From NCBI RefSeq assembly GCF_030409335.1, contig NZ_JAUFPN010000194.1:45488-91094 (forward strand): a stretch of DNA of 45,607 nt, read 5' to 3'. Under the pieces are notes generated by a model. It searched no databases. It was not told the origin of the DNA and saw only the letters and a program-made list of their open reading frames with translations. Of the stretch, positions 7,789 to 16,759 are shown piece after piece (position 1 is the first letter of the stretch; every line of letters starts with the position of its first letter). The position numbers and the translations under genes are program-made. The stretch is from Paeniroseomonas aquatica (GTDB lineage: Bacteria; Pseudomonadota; Alphaproteobacteria; Acetobacterales; Acetobacteraceae).

Positions 7789-8468
7789 CAGGCGACCTTC
7801 TTGCCGAGGTGCGGGAACATCGCCAGCCTTGCGGCCTCGTCCATGTCCGCCTTGAAGGCGTGCTTGTCCTTCAGCGCCAGGGCGCGGGCGGCGGCGGGGC
7901 GGGCGCTGACCAGGTCGAGGTGGCGCTTCACGTTCGGGTAGCCGGCCATGGCATCCGGCCCGAGCACGAAGGGCACCAGCCGCGACCAGCCCCAGAGCGC
8001 CATATCCACGATGGAATAGCTGCTGCCGGCCATGAACTCGTGGGTCGCCAGCCGCGCGTCGACGATGCCCCAGTGGCGTTGCGCCTCGAAGGTGTAGCGG
8101 TTCACCGCGTAGTCCTTCGGCTCCGGCGCGAAATTGCGGAAATGCACGGCCTGGCCGGAATAGGGGCCGATGCCGCTGGCGATGAACATCAGCCAGGACA
8201 GCATCTGGCCGCGGTCGGCGGCACCCGGCAGGAACTGGCCGGTCTTCTCCGCGAGGTAGAGCAGGATGGCGTTGCTGTCGAAGACCGTCTGGTCGCCGTC
8301 GACGATGGCCGGGACCTTGGCATTCGGGTTGATCGCCAGGAAGGCGGCGGCGTGCTGCTCGCCCTTGCGGGTGTCCACCGGCACCGGCTCGTAGGCCAGG
8401 CCCATTTCCTCGAGGCAGAGCGCGACCTTGGTCGGGTTCGGGGCGAGGTTATAATAGAATTTGAGCAT
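7788..8468 (-). CDS. Glutathione S-transferase (Ure2p/YfcG-like)
   Basis: 226 residues with an N-terminal thioredoxin fold: MLKFYYNLAPNPTKVALCLE, cis-Pro in AKVPAIVDGD, and the glutathione-contact pair in FDSNAILLYLAEKTG. The alpha-helical C-terminal domain has a YSIVDMALWGW segment matching the conserved GST N-capping box. The Asn-Pro-Thr-Lys active-site stretch resembles the Ure2p/YfcG subgroup, often disulfide-bond reductases. GGAGGA precedes the ATG at 8468, which is why I use this start and not one further upstream. Confidence 0.9.
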   Translation of the reverse strand: MLKFYYNLAPNPTKVALCLEEMGLAYEPVPVDTRKGEQHAAAFLAINPNAKVPAIVDGDQTVFDSNAILLYLAEKTGQFLPGAADRGQMLSWLMFIASGIGPYSGQAVHFRNFAPEPKDYAVNRYTFEAQRHWGIVDARLATHEFMAGSSYSIVDMALWGWSRLVPFVLGPDAMAGYPNVKRHLDLVSARPAAARALALKDKHAFKADMDEAARLAMFPHLGKKVA

Positions 8469-8562
8469 GCTGCGGTCCTCCCGGGTTGGGGACCGGATAA
8501 GGCAAGCCTTTGGCGGGGGACGCAAGGGCGAGCTGCGGGACGCCGCCCCGCAGCCCGGGCCC

Positions 8563-8874
8563 TCAGGCCTTGGCGGCCTTGCGCTTGGCCTTCTTCATGC
8601 CGGAGAGCGCCGCATCCTTCAGCGCCGGGCTGGCCTTGAAGCGGACGGTCGCGCCGGCCTTCACCGCCACCTTCTCGCCGGTGCGGGGGTTCAGCGCGCT
8701 GCGCTTGGCCGTCTCGCGCACGATGAAGGCGCCGAAGTCGGGGATGGTGAAGCGACCGGACTCCACGATCTCCGCCTTGATGGCGGTGATGATGTCGGTC
8801 GCGAGCGCATTGGCCGCGAGGGTCGGCATCTCGGTGGACTTGACGATGACGTCGGTCAGGAACTTCTTCGACAC
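8563..8874 (-). CDS. HU/IHF-family DNA-binding protein
   Basis: 103 residues. The central region GRFTIPDFGAFIVRETAKRS and the DNA-binding arm around ALNPRTGEKVAV, then VRFKASPALKDA, are diagnostic of the HU/IHF fold. A short Lys/Ala-rich tail (KKAKRKAAKA) follows and probably adds non-specific DNA affinity. The N-terminal helices diverge from E. coli HU. The start is GTG at 8874 with AAAGGAG eight bases before it. A well-spaced promoter, whose -10 box sits inside an inverted repeat, lies just upstream. Confidence 0.92.
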   Translation of the reverse strand: MSKKFLTDVIVKSTEMPTLAANALATDIITAIKAEIVESGRFTIPDFGAFIVRETAKRSALNPRTGEKVAVKAGATVRFKASPALKDAALSGMKKAKRKAAKA

Positions 8875-8892
8875 GCACTAAACTCCTTTGGA

Positions 8893-8928
8893 TTCGCGCG
8901 GCATAGCGCGAACCGCGGGATTTGTCAG
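8893..8928 (-). promoter_or_regulatory. Promoter of the HU gene with inverted repeat around the -10 box
   Basis: On the minus strand CTGACA (8923-8928) is followed by exactly 17 bases and TATGCC (8900-8905). The -10 box is flanked by a perfect 7-bp inverted repeat, TTCGCGC and GCGCGAA (8893-8899 and 8906-8912). Transcription would begin about 19 bases before the GTG. A repressor bound to the repeat would cover the -10, so autoregulation or another repressor is plausible. Confidence 0.5.
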
Positions 8929-8952
8929 GAGCAACATCGCCGCCATGGCGGA

Positions 8953-9936
8953 TCACTCCACCGTGGCACCCGAAAGCCGCACCAATTCCGCCACCCGCGG
9001 CAGCTCCGCCGCGAAGAAGGCGGCGAATTCCGCAGGCGTGCTGCCCACCGGCTGGTAGCCGAGCTGCTCCAGCCGCTCCCGTATCGCCGGCTGCCGCAGG
9101 CCGGACGCCACCTCCTGCGACAGCCGGGCGACCGCCGCCGGCGGAGTCCCGGCCGCGGCAAAGAGGCCGAGCCAGCTGTTGAAGCTGTAGCCCGGCACCG
9201 CTTCCGCCACCGCCGGGATATCGGGCAGCTGCGCGGATCTCGACTCCCGGGTGATGCCGAGCGCCCGGACCTGGCCGGCGCGGACCTGCTGCAGGGCCTC
9301 GACCACCGGGGCGAACATCAGGTCCAGCCGGCCGGAGACGAGGTCGGTCATGGCCGGGGCGCCGCCGCGGTAGGAGACCTGGGTGAATTTCACCCCGGCC
9401 AGGTGCTCGAACTGCGCCATGGCGAAGTGCTGGGTGCTGCCGGCGCCGGCGGTGCCGCAGTTGAGGCTGCCCGGCCTGGCCCGGGCGCGCGCCACCAGCG
9501 CCGCGACATCCGGCACCGCCAGGCCGGGGTGGACCACCAGCAGCGCGGCGCTCAGCGCCACCAGCGACACCGGGGCGAAATCCTTCACCGGGTCGAAGGG
9601 CAGGTTGCGATACAGCGCCGCATTGGTCGCGTGCGACCCCATCGAGGCCACCACCAGCGTATGCCCGTCGGGCGCGCTGCGGGCGACGTATTCGGTGCCG
9701 ACGTTGCCGGCGGCGCCGGTGCGGTTCTCGACCAGCACCGGCTGGCCCAGCCCGGCGGTGATGGCCTGGGCCACCACCCGGGCGGTGGTATCGGTGCTGC
9801 CGCCGGGGGCGAAGCCGACGACGAGGCGCACCGGGCGGTCGGGGCTCCAGACGGGTTGGGCCAGGCTCGGCTGGGCCAGGGCCGGGCGGCAGAACGGCAG
9901 GCCGGCGAGCACCGGCAGCAGGCGGCGGCGGTTCAT
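8953..9936 (-). CDS. Bug-family (TctC) tripartite tricarboxylate transporter receptor
   Basis: 327 residues with a Sec signal (MNRRRLLPVLAGL to ALAQP). The mature part carries hallmarks of Bug receptors: RPVRLVVGFAPGGSTD, VENRTGAAGNVGTEYVARSAPDGHTL, PGSLNCGTAGAGSTQHF and YRGGAPAMTDLVSGRLDLMF. These periplasmic proteins bind small carboxylic acids, usually feeding a TctAB permease or signalling; no TctAB genes are in the window, which is common for this expanded family. AGGAGGATC precedes the ATG at 9936. It lies 64 bp after the reductase gene on the same strand, probably co-transcribed. Confidence 0.93.
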   Translation of the reverse strand: MNRRRLLPVLAGLPFCRPALAQPSLAQPVWSPDRPVRLVVGFAPGGSTDTTARVVAQAITAGLGQPVLVENRTGAAGNVGTEYVARSAPDGHTLVVASMGSHATNAALYRNLPFDPVKDFAPVSLVALSAALLVVHPGLAVPDVAALVARARARPGSLNCGTAGAGSTQHFAMAQFEHLAGVKFTQVSYRGGAPAMTDLVSGRLDLMFAPVVEALQQVRAGQVRALGITRESRSAQLPDIPAVAEAVPGYSFNSWLGLFAAAGTPPAAVARLSQEVASGLRQPAIRERLEQLGYQPVGSTPAEFAAFFAAELPRVAELVRLSGATVE

Positions 9937-10000
9937 GGGCGGATCCTCCTTCGGCGGGGCGTTGGCCGCCCTCGCGCTTTGCATCGGTCCCGGGGCGGCC

Positions 10001-10924
10001 TCAGGCCGGCGTGCCGTCCACGTAGGGCTTCAGCGCGGCATAGATCAGGGCATGGGTCGGGGTCGGGACGCCGGCCTCCCGGCCCATCGCCACCACCTTG
10101 CCCGAGAGCCAGGGCAGTTCGATCCGGTTGCCGCGGATCAGGTCGATCGCCATGGAGGCCATCATGCTCGGCGGGGAGTTCCGATTGAAGCCGGCCATCT
10201 TCTGTTCCACGTCGGGCGGCAGCGGCACGCCGCGGGCGCGGGCCACCTCGATCACCTCCCGGTAGGCCGCGGTGAAATAGGGCGCGATGTCCGGGTCGTC
10301 CCGCAGCCGGCCGATCGGCTGGCGGGTCAGGGCCGTCAGCCCCGCGTTGCTGGCCAGCATGATGAATTTCATCCACAGCTCGGTCACGATGGCGGGGCTG
10401 AGCGTGGCATCGAAGCCGGCCTTCTCGCAGAGCGCGAGGAAGGCCTCGGCGCGCGGGCTGCGGGTCCCGTCCAGCTCGCCGAAGATCATCCGCATGAAGG
10501 TGCCGGTCTGGCGGATGACGCCGGGCTCGGCGATGGTGGCGCTGATCTGGGCGACGCCGCCCATCACCGCGCGGGGGCCGAGGATCGGCAGCAGCCGCTC
10601 GCTCGCGTCGATACCGTTCTGCAGCGGCAGCACCGCGGTCTCCGGCCCGACCATGGGCCTGATCCGTTCCCCCGCGGTCTCGACATCCCAGAGCTTCACG
10701 CAGAACAGCACCAGGTCCACCACGCCGATGGCGGCGGGGTCGTCGGTCGCCTGGGTGGGCAGCAGGTGGCTCTCGCCGCGGCCGCCCTCGACGCGCAGCC
10801 CCTTCTCCCGCATGGCCGCGAGATGCGCCCCCCGCGCGAGGAAGGTCACATCCGCCCCGGCCCTGGCCAGGGCCACGCCGAAGCCACCGCCGACGCCGCC
10901 GGCCCCGATCACCGCGATCCGCAT
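10001..10924 (-). CDS. 2-dehydropantoate 2-reductase (ketopantoate reductase) family
   Basis: 307 residues. The N-terminal Rossmann domain has MRIAVIGAGGVGGGFGVAL, binding NADPH, then FCVKLWDVE and LPLQNGIDA. The C-terminal helical domain has ELWMKFIMLASNAGLTALTR (Lys of the active site) and the PPSMMASMAIDLIRGNRIEL stretch that corresponds to the PSM...D...R.EI signature. In E. coli PanE the reaction gives pantoate for CoA. Pairing with a Bug receptor suggests a catabolic 2-keto-acid reductase is also possible, so I withhold the symbol. AGGAG precedes the ATG at 10924. Confidence 0.88.
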   Translation of the reverse strand: MRIAVIGAGGVGGGFGVALARAGADVTFLARGAHLAAMREKGLRVEGGRGESHLLPTQATDDPAAIGVVDLVLFCVKLWDVETAGERIRPMVGPETAVLPLQNGIDASERLLPILGPRAVMGGVAQISATIAEPGVIRQTGTFMRMIFGELDGTRSPRAEAFLALCEKAGFDATLSPAIVTELWMKFIMLASNAGLTALTRQPIGRLRDDPDIAPYFTAAYREVIEVARARGVPLPPDVEQKMAGFNRNSPPSMMASMAIDLIRGNRIELPWLSGKVVAMGREAGVPTPTHALIYAALKPYVDGTPA

Positions 10925-11050
10925 GCCCGTCTCCTGATCCTTCGGGCGATCATCGGGGGTTTCGCGGCGGCCGTCCAACTTCCCCCTGGCCGCCTTGCGG
11001 CGCCCGGCGGGCTGACCCATGGTTCCCGCCGCAATCCGGAGGGACCGCCC

Positions 11051-11644
11051 ATGAAGATCGCCTTTTCGCCAGCCAGCCCCTATGTCCGCAAATGCACCGC
11101 CAGCGCCATCGCCCGCGGCGTGCCGCTGGAGCGCTGGACCGTCGGCACCACCGACCCGGCGCTACTGCCGGTCAACCCGCTGGCCAAGGTGCCCTCGCTG
11201 GTCACCGACGACGGCGTCTCGCTCTACGACAGCCCGGTGATCTGCGAATACCTCGACAGCATCGGTGATGCGCCGAAGCTGTTTCCGCCCGCCGGCCCGG
11301 CCCGCTGGAAGGCGCTGCAGCAGCAGGCCCTGGCCGACGGCATCCTGGATGCCAGCCAGCCGCGCCGGCGCGAGGTGGCGCTGCCGCAGGACCAGGGCCG
11401 CATCGACTACATCGTCATGCAGCAGGGCAAGGTCGCCCGCGCGCTCGACGTGCTGGAGGCCGAGGCCGATAGGCTTGGGATGCTCACCACCATCGGCGAG
11501 ATCACCATCGGCTGCGCCCTCGGCTATCTCGACTTCCGCTTCCCGCACGAGCCCTGGCGCCCCGGCCACCCGAAGCTCGAGGCCTGGTACGCCAAGGTGG
11601 TGGCGCTGCCGCCGCTGGCCGAGACGATGCCGCCCGCCGGCTGA
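11051..11644 (+). CDS. Glutathione S-transferase family protein
   Basis: 197 residues. The thioredoxin-like half begins MKIAFSPASPYVRKC, has cis-Pro in LAKVPSLVTDDG and the YDSPVICEYLD glutathione-contact motif; the second half is helical (ITIGCALGYLDFRFP, PKLEAWYAKVVALP). It resembles the small YibF/GstA-like bacterial class of unknown substrate. GGAGGG precedes the ATG. It is divergent from the reductase gene with a 126-bp shared upstream region, and the ABC substrate-binding gene follows 62 bp later on the same strand. Confidence 0.88.
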   Translation: MKIAFSPASPYVRKCTASAIARGVPLERWTVGTTDPALLPVNPLAKVPSLVTDDGVSLYDSPVICEYLDSIGDAPKLFPPAGPARWKALQQQALADGILDASQPRRREVALPQDQGRIDYIVMQQGKVARALDVLEAEADRLGMLTTIGEITIGCALGYLDFRFPHEPWRPGHPKLEAWYAKVVALPPLAETMPPAG

Positions 11645-11706
11645 GCACCGCCGGGCTTGGCGTGGTGGCGGCGACCTGGGATAGTTTCGCCCAAGGGAGA
11701 ACCACC

Positions 11707-12924
11707 ATGTCCAAGATCGAACGACGGGCCCTGCTGGCCGGGCTGACGGCGGCGCCATTCGCCGCGCCGGGAATCCTGCGGGCCCAGGCCGCGCGGCCGG
11801 TGCAGATCGGCCTGCTCAGCGACATGAGCGGGCCGTTCAAGGATGTCGGCGGCCCCGGCAACCGGGTGGCGGCGGAGCTCGCGGTGCAGGATTTCGGCGG
11901 CAGCCTGCTCGGCCGCCCCATCACCCTGCGCCAGGCCGATGGCCAGAACCGCGCCGATGTCTCCGCCGGCCTCGCCCGGGAATGGATCGACAACCTCGGC
12001 GTCGACGTGCTGGTGGATGGCGCCGCCAGCTCCTCGGGCCTCGCCATCCAGGAGGTCTGCCGCGAGAAGAAGCGGATCTACCTCATCACCGGGCCGGCGA
12101 CCTCGGACATGACCGGGGCGAAGTGCTCCCCCTACGGCATGCACTTCGGCTTCGACACCTATGCCCTGGCGCATGGCACCGGCACCGCCCTGACCAAGTC
12201 GGGCGGCGACAGCTGGTACTTCATCACCTCCGACTACGCCTTCGGCCATGCGCTGGAACGCGACACCATGGCCGCGGTCCGCGCCAACGGCGGCAAGGTC
12301 CTGGGCGCGGTGCGGGCGCCGCTGAACAACGCGGATTTCTCCGCCTTCCTGATCCAGGCCCGGGCCTCCGGCGCCAAGGTCATCGGCATGGCGCTGGCCG
12401 GCGTCGATCTGCAGAACTGCATCAAGCAGGCGGCGGAATTCGGCATCACCCGCGGCGGCACCAAGCTGGCGACGCTGCTGGTGCAGGTGACCGACGTGGT
12501 CGCGCTGGGCCAGCGCACCTGCGAGGGCATGGTCTATACCGACAGCTTCTATTGGGACATGACGGAGGCGACGCGCGCCTGGTCCCGCCGCTACATCGCC
12601 CGCATGAACAGCCCGCCCGGGCTGCAGCATGCCGCGGTCTATACCGGCGTGACGCATTGGCTGAAGGCGGCGAAGGAGGTCGGCGGCCTGGACGCGGATG
12701 CGGTCGCGGCGAGGATGAAGGCGACGCCGGTCAACGACTTCTACAACGACAACGTCCGCATCCGGGAGGATGGCCGGACCCTGCACGTGATGTACCTCTG
12801 GCAGGTCAAGCCGGCCGCCGAAGCCCGCCATCCCTTCGACTTCAACAAGCCGCTCGCGACCATCGCGCCGGAGGATGCCTGGCGGCCGCTGAGCGAGGGC
12901 GGCTGCCCGCTGGTTCGCGCCTGA
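11707..12924 (+). CDS. ABC transporter substrate-binding protein, branched-chain amino acid/amide type
   Basis: 405 residues. The N-terminus MSKIERRALLAGLTAAPFA with following LRAQAA is a Tat-like signal (Arg-Arg). The mature part begins VQIGLLSDMSGPFKDVGGPG, the Peripla_BP_6 opening, followed by a typical DRADVSAG-like segment and FITSDYAFGHALERD. The family delivers leucine-type amino acids, urea, amides or aromatic acids to ABC importers; no permease or ATPase genes adjoin, so this is an orphan receptor. GGGAGA precedes the ATG at 11707. A strong hairpin follows 12 bp after the stop. Confidence 0.9.
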   Translation: MSKIERRALLAGLTAAPFAAPGILRAQAARPVQIGLLSDMSGPFKDVGGPGNRVAAELAVQDFGGSLLGRPITLRQADGQNRADVSAGLAREWIDNLGVDVLVDGAASSSGLAIQEVCREKKRIYLITGPATSDMTGAKCSPYGMHFGFDTYALAHGTGTALTKSGGDSWYFITSDYAFGHALERDTMAAVRANGGKVLGAVRAPLNNADFSAFLIQARASGAKVIGMALAGVDLQNCIKQAAEFGITRGGTKLATLLVQVTDVVALGQRTCEGMVYTDSFYWDMTEATRAWSRRYIARMNSPPGLQHAAVYTGVTHWLKAAKEVGGLDADAVAARMKATPVNDFYNDNVRIREDGRTLHVMYLWQVKPAAEARHPFDFNKPLATIAPEDAWRPLSEGGCPLVRA

Positions 12925-12936
12925 GGGGCTGGGGTA

Positions 12937-12963
12937 GGATCATCCCCGCAACGGGGATGATCC
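12937..12963 (+). promoter_or_regulatory. 12-bp perfect hairpin ending one base before the EVE start codon
   Basis: GGATCATCCCCG (12937-12948), loop CAA, CGGGGATGATCC (12952-12963). The stem is perfect and ends one base before the ATG at 12965, so the only purine-rich ribosome-binding candidate (CGGGGAT) is buried in its 3' arm. It may end transcription of the upstream gene (no U-run) or block EVE translation until opened by a ribosome, ligand, protein or heat. Confidence 0.6.
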
Positions 12964-12964
12964 G

Positions 12965-13393
12965 ATGGGCCATTGGCTGGTGAAGAGCGAGCCGGACGCG
13001 TTTTCCTGGGACCAGCAGGTCGAGGCCAAGGTCGAGCCCTGGACCGGCGTGCGCAACGCGCTGGCCGCTATCAACCTGCGGGCCATGCGGCAGGGCGACC
13101 TGGCCTTCTTCTACCACTCCAACATCGGCAAGGAGATCGTCGGCGTGGTCGAGGTGGTGCGCGAGGCCTACCCGGACCCGAGCGACGAGACCGGCCGCTG
13201 GGTCTGCGTGGACATGCAGGCGCTCTCCCCCGTGCCGCGGCCGGTGACCCTGGCGGCCATCAAGGCGACCCCCGAATTGGCCGATCTGGCCCTGGTGCGC
13301 CAGTCGCGCCTTTCCGTGATGCCCATCGGCGCGGAACACTGGGCCATGCTGTGCCGGATGGGCGGCTGGAAGCCCCCGAGGAAGCGGAGGTGA
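12965..13393 (+). CDS. EVE domain-containing protein
   Basis: 142 residues, almost the whole length an EVE domain: the N-terminal MGHWLVKSEPDAFSW is the family's best mark, then WTGVRNALAAINLRAMRQGD, FFYHSN and IVGVVEVV. EVE is a PUA-like fold related to YTH; members such as human THYN1 bind modified bases in DNA or RNA. Here it stands alone, not fused to a nuclease. It opens a tight operon with the GFA and Rieske genes (2-bp gap, then a 4-bp overlap). Its ribosome-binding site appears sealed in a hairpin. Confidence 0.92.
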   Translation: MGHWLVKSEPDAFSWDQQVEAKVEPWTGVRNALAAINLRAMRQGDLAFFYHSNIGKEIVGVVEVVREAYPDPSDETGRWVCVDMQALSPVPRPVTLAAIKATPELADLALVRQSRLSVMPIGAEHWAMLCRMGGWKPPRKRR

Positions 13394-13395
13394 GC

Positions 13396-13890
13396 ATGCG
13401 GCTCGAAGGGTCCTGCCAGTGCGGCGCGGTGAAATTCCGGGTGGAAAGCCCGCATCCCTATCCCTACCAGCGTTGCTATTGCTCCATCTGCCGGAAGACC
13501 CAGGGCGGCGGGGGCTATGCCATCAACCTCGGGGCGGACAACGCCAGCCTGAAGGTGACGGGGCGGCAGAACATCACCATCCACCATGCCAAGGTGAAGA
13601 ACCCGGAGGACGCGCGGGCGCATCGCAGCAGCGGGGAGCGGCATTTCTGCAGCCAATGCGGCAGCGCCCTGTGGCTGTATGACCCGACCTGGCCGGAGCT
13701 GGTGCATCCCTTCGCCTCGGCCATCGATACGCCCTTGCCGGCGCCGCCGGAGACGACCCACATCATGCTGGAGTTCAAGCCGGACTGGGTGGCGGTGGAG
13801 GCCGGGCCCAAGGACCGCCAGCACCAGCGCTACCCCGAGGAAAGCATCGCCGGCTGGCACGAGCGGCTCGGCCTGACGAAGGACGCATGA
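13396..13890 (+). CDS. GFA family (CENP-V/GFA domain) zinc protein
   Basis: 164 residues. Zinc ligands are visible as Cys7-x-Cys9 (GSCQCGAVKF), Cys27, Cys29 and Cys32 (RCYCSICRK), and Cys85 and Cys88 (HFCSQCGSALW). That is the pattern of the CENP-V/GFA fold. Glutathione-dependent formaldehyde activation was proposed for the founder, but most members are uncharacterised. The start at 13396 has GGAGG directly upstream, overlapping the end of the EVE gene, and the stop overlaps the Rieske gene (ATGA), so the three are co-translated in order. Confidence 0.9.
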   Translation: MRLEGSCQCGAVKFRVESPHPYPYQRCYCSICRKTQGGGGYAINLGADNASLKVTGRQNITIHHAKVKNPEDARAHRSSGERHFCSQCGSALWLYDPTWPELVHPFASAIDTPLPAPPETTHIMLEFKPDWVAVEAGPKDRQHQRYPEESIAGWHERLGLTKDA

Positions 13891-14255
13891 TGGTGGACGC
13901 GGCGGTCGGCGCGGATGAACGGGTCCTGTGCCGGGAGGACGAGATCGCCGAGGGTGCGGCGCGCGGCTTCCCGGCCGCGCCCGGCGGCTTCACCGGCCTC
14001 TTCGCGGTGCGGAAGGCCGGGCAGGTGATGGTCTACGTCAATTCCTGCCCGCACATCGGCCTGCCGCTGGAGCCCCTGCCGCACCGCTTCCTCGATACCC
14101 GCAAGACCCACATCATCTGCTCGGTCCATGGCGCGCGGTTCCGGATCGAGGACGGGGTCTGCATCACCGGCCCCTGCGTCGGCCAGGAGCTGGAGGCGGT
14201 TCCCTCGCGCGTGGTGGACGGGCTGCTGGTGGTGCCGGCGGACGCCGGGGTATGA
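13887..14255 (+). CDS. Rieske [2Fe-2S] domain protein
   Basis: 122 residues, a single soluble Rieske domain. The cluster ligands are Cys54 and His56 (NSCPHIGLPL) and Cys78 and His81 (IICSVHGARF), with the 22-residue inter-box spacing expected. It is most like ferredoxins of ring-hydroxylating dioxygenase systems or stand-alone nitrite-reductase-small-subunit-like proteins, acting as an electron carrier; no oxygenase partner is in the window. The start ATG overlaps the GFA stop by 4 bp. A terminator-like hairpin follows after 32 bp. Confidence 0.9.
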   Translation: MMVDAAVGADERVLCREDEIAEGAARGFPAAPGGFTGLFAVRKAGQVMVYVNSCPHIGLPLEPLPHRFLDTRKTHIICSVHGARFRIEDGVCITGPCVGQELEAVPSRVVDGLLVVPADAGV

Positions 14256-14287
14256 CCCCCTGCCCCGGCCGCCCGGGTGAACCGGAC

Positions 14288-14330
14288 GCCTGACGCGGCC
14301 CGCCCGCGGGTCAGGCTTCACGGCCTTTTC
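14288..14330 (+). terminator. Rho-independent terminator candidate after the Rieske gene
   Basis: GCCTGAC (14288-14294) pairs with GTCAGGC (14310-14316), and an inner GCGG/CCGC extends the stem with a small bulge. A short T-run (CCTTTTC, 14324-14330) follows a few bases later. Placed 32 bp after the last gene of the EVE operon and 88 bp before acs. Confidence 0.5.
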
Positions 14331-14417
14331 GCGCCGCCTCCGCCGCCCCGATTGACGCCGCGCAAGGCGGCATGGACAAACTCCCCCTACAAAGCGTGAC
14401 GCCAGGGGAGGCCCAGA

Positions 14418-16352
<1,935 letters not shown>

Positions 16353-16360
16353 CCGGAACA

Positions 16361-16380
16361 GGGCGTGAATCGCCACGCCC
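16361..16380 (+). terminator. Terminator-like hairpin after acs
   Basis: GGGCGTG (16361-16367), loop AATCGC, CACGCCC (16374-16380), 8 bp after the acs stop. The downstream stretch is A-rich rather than T-rich, so it fits termination from the opposite strand better, or simple 3'-end protection. Confidence 0.4.
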
Positions 16381-16420
16381 ATCGGCCAAAAATTGGTTCC
16401 ACCGAATCAATATGATGGCG

Positions 16421-16455
16421 CGAGTCGCAGGAACGAATCGCTGACCTGCGACTCG
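16421..16455. repeat. Inverted repeat of the CGAGTCGCAG motif
   Basis: CGAGTCGCAGG (16421-16431) and CCTGCGACTCG (16445-16455) form a perfect 11-bp stem with a 13-base loop that contains one more GANTC site. The same 10-base core recurs twice at 16547 and 16564 and once, inverted, at 32661. Confidence 0.65.
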
Positions 16456-16546
16456 GGCGGGCGGAAAAGGCTTCGGCCACAAGGGCTTGTGGGTCCCGGA
16501 TCCCGCGCTCCACAAGGCCGTTCACCATCCGGTCCCCTGCCCGGCC

Positions 16547-16580
16547 CGAGTCGCAGCCCGGCCCGAGTCGCAGCCCGGCC
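16547..16580. repeat. Perfect 17-bp tandem repeat, two copies
   Basis: The unit CGAGTCGCAGCCCGGCC occurs at 16547-16563 and again at 16564-16580 without change; partial copies (CCGGCC) flank both ends. Each unit begins with the CGAGTCGCAG core and contains a GANTC site. Confidence 0.7.
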
Positions 16581-16638
16581 CGGCCGCCACCCGTTCCGGT
16601 GCCGGCACCACGTCCCGCAGGCAGGGCGGGGCTTGGTG

Positions 16639-16654
16639 TGTCCCGCGCGGGACA
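16639..16654. promoter_or_regulatory. 16-bp perfect palindrome, operator candidate
   Basis: TGTCCCGCGCGGGACA reads the same on both strands. Length and symmetry fit the site of a dimeric regulator. It lies about 280 bp before the first gene of the glycan island. No regulator gene is adjacent. Confidence 0.45.
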
Positions 16655-16688
16655 GGGCACCGCGGATCGTGCGCATCGCCCCGGTGTC

Positions 16689-16759
16689 GTTGCGAGTTCG
16701 GGCGTCGCCGCCCTTGACGCCCGCCATCTCGCAACTGCAAATGGGTGCGACTTCGGTCG
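16689..16759. other. Nested hairpin plus UUCG tetraloop hairpin: structured RNA candidate
   Basis: Outer stem GTTGCGAG (16689-16696) with CTCGCAAC (16728-16735); inner stem GGGCGTC (16700-16706) with GACGCCC (16716-16722); both perfect. Twelve bases later CGAC-TTCG-GTCG (16748-16759) forms a stem capped by the very stable UUCG tetraloop. Three stems in 71 bases of non-coding DNA suggest an RNA element or leader; it matches no riboswitch class I know. The tetraloop reads as UUCG on the plus strand, favouring plus-strand transcription. Confidence 0.4.

Noticed and set aside
10001-10924. Naming the reductase panE
   Set aside because: Many ketopantoate-reductase homologues beside Bug receptors act on other keto acids; no pantothenate gene is nearby.
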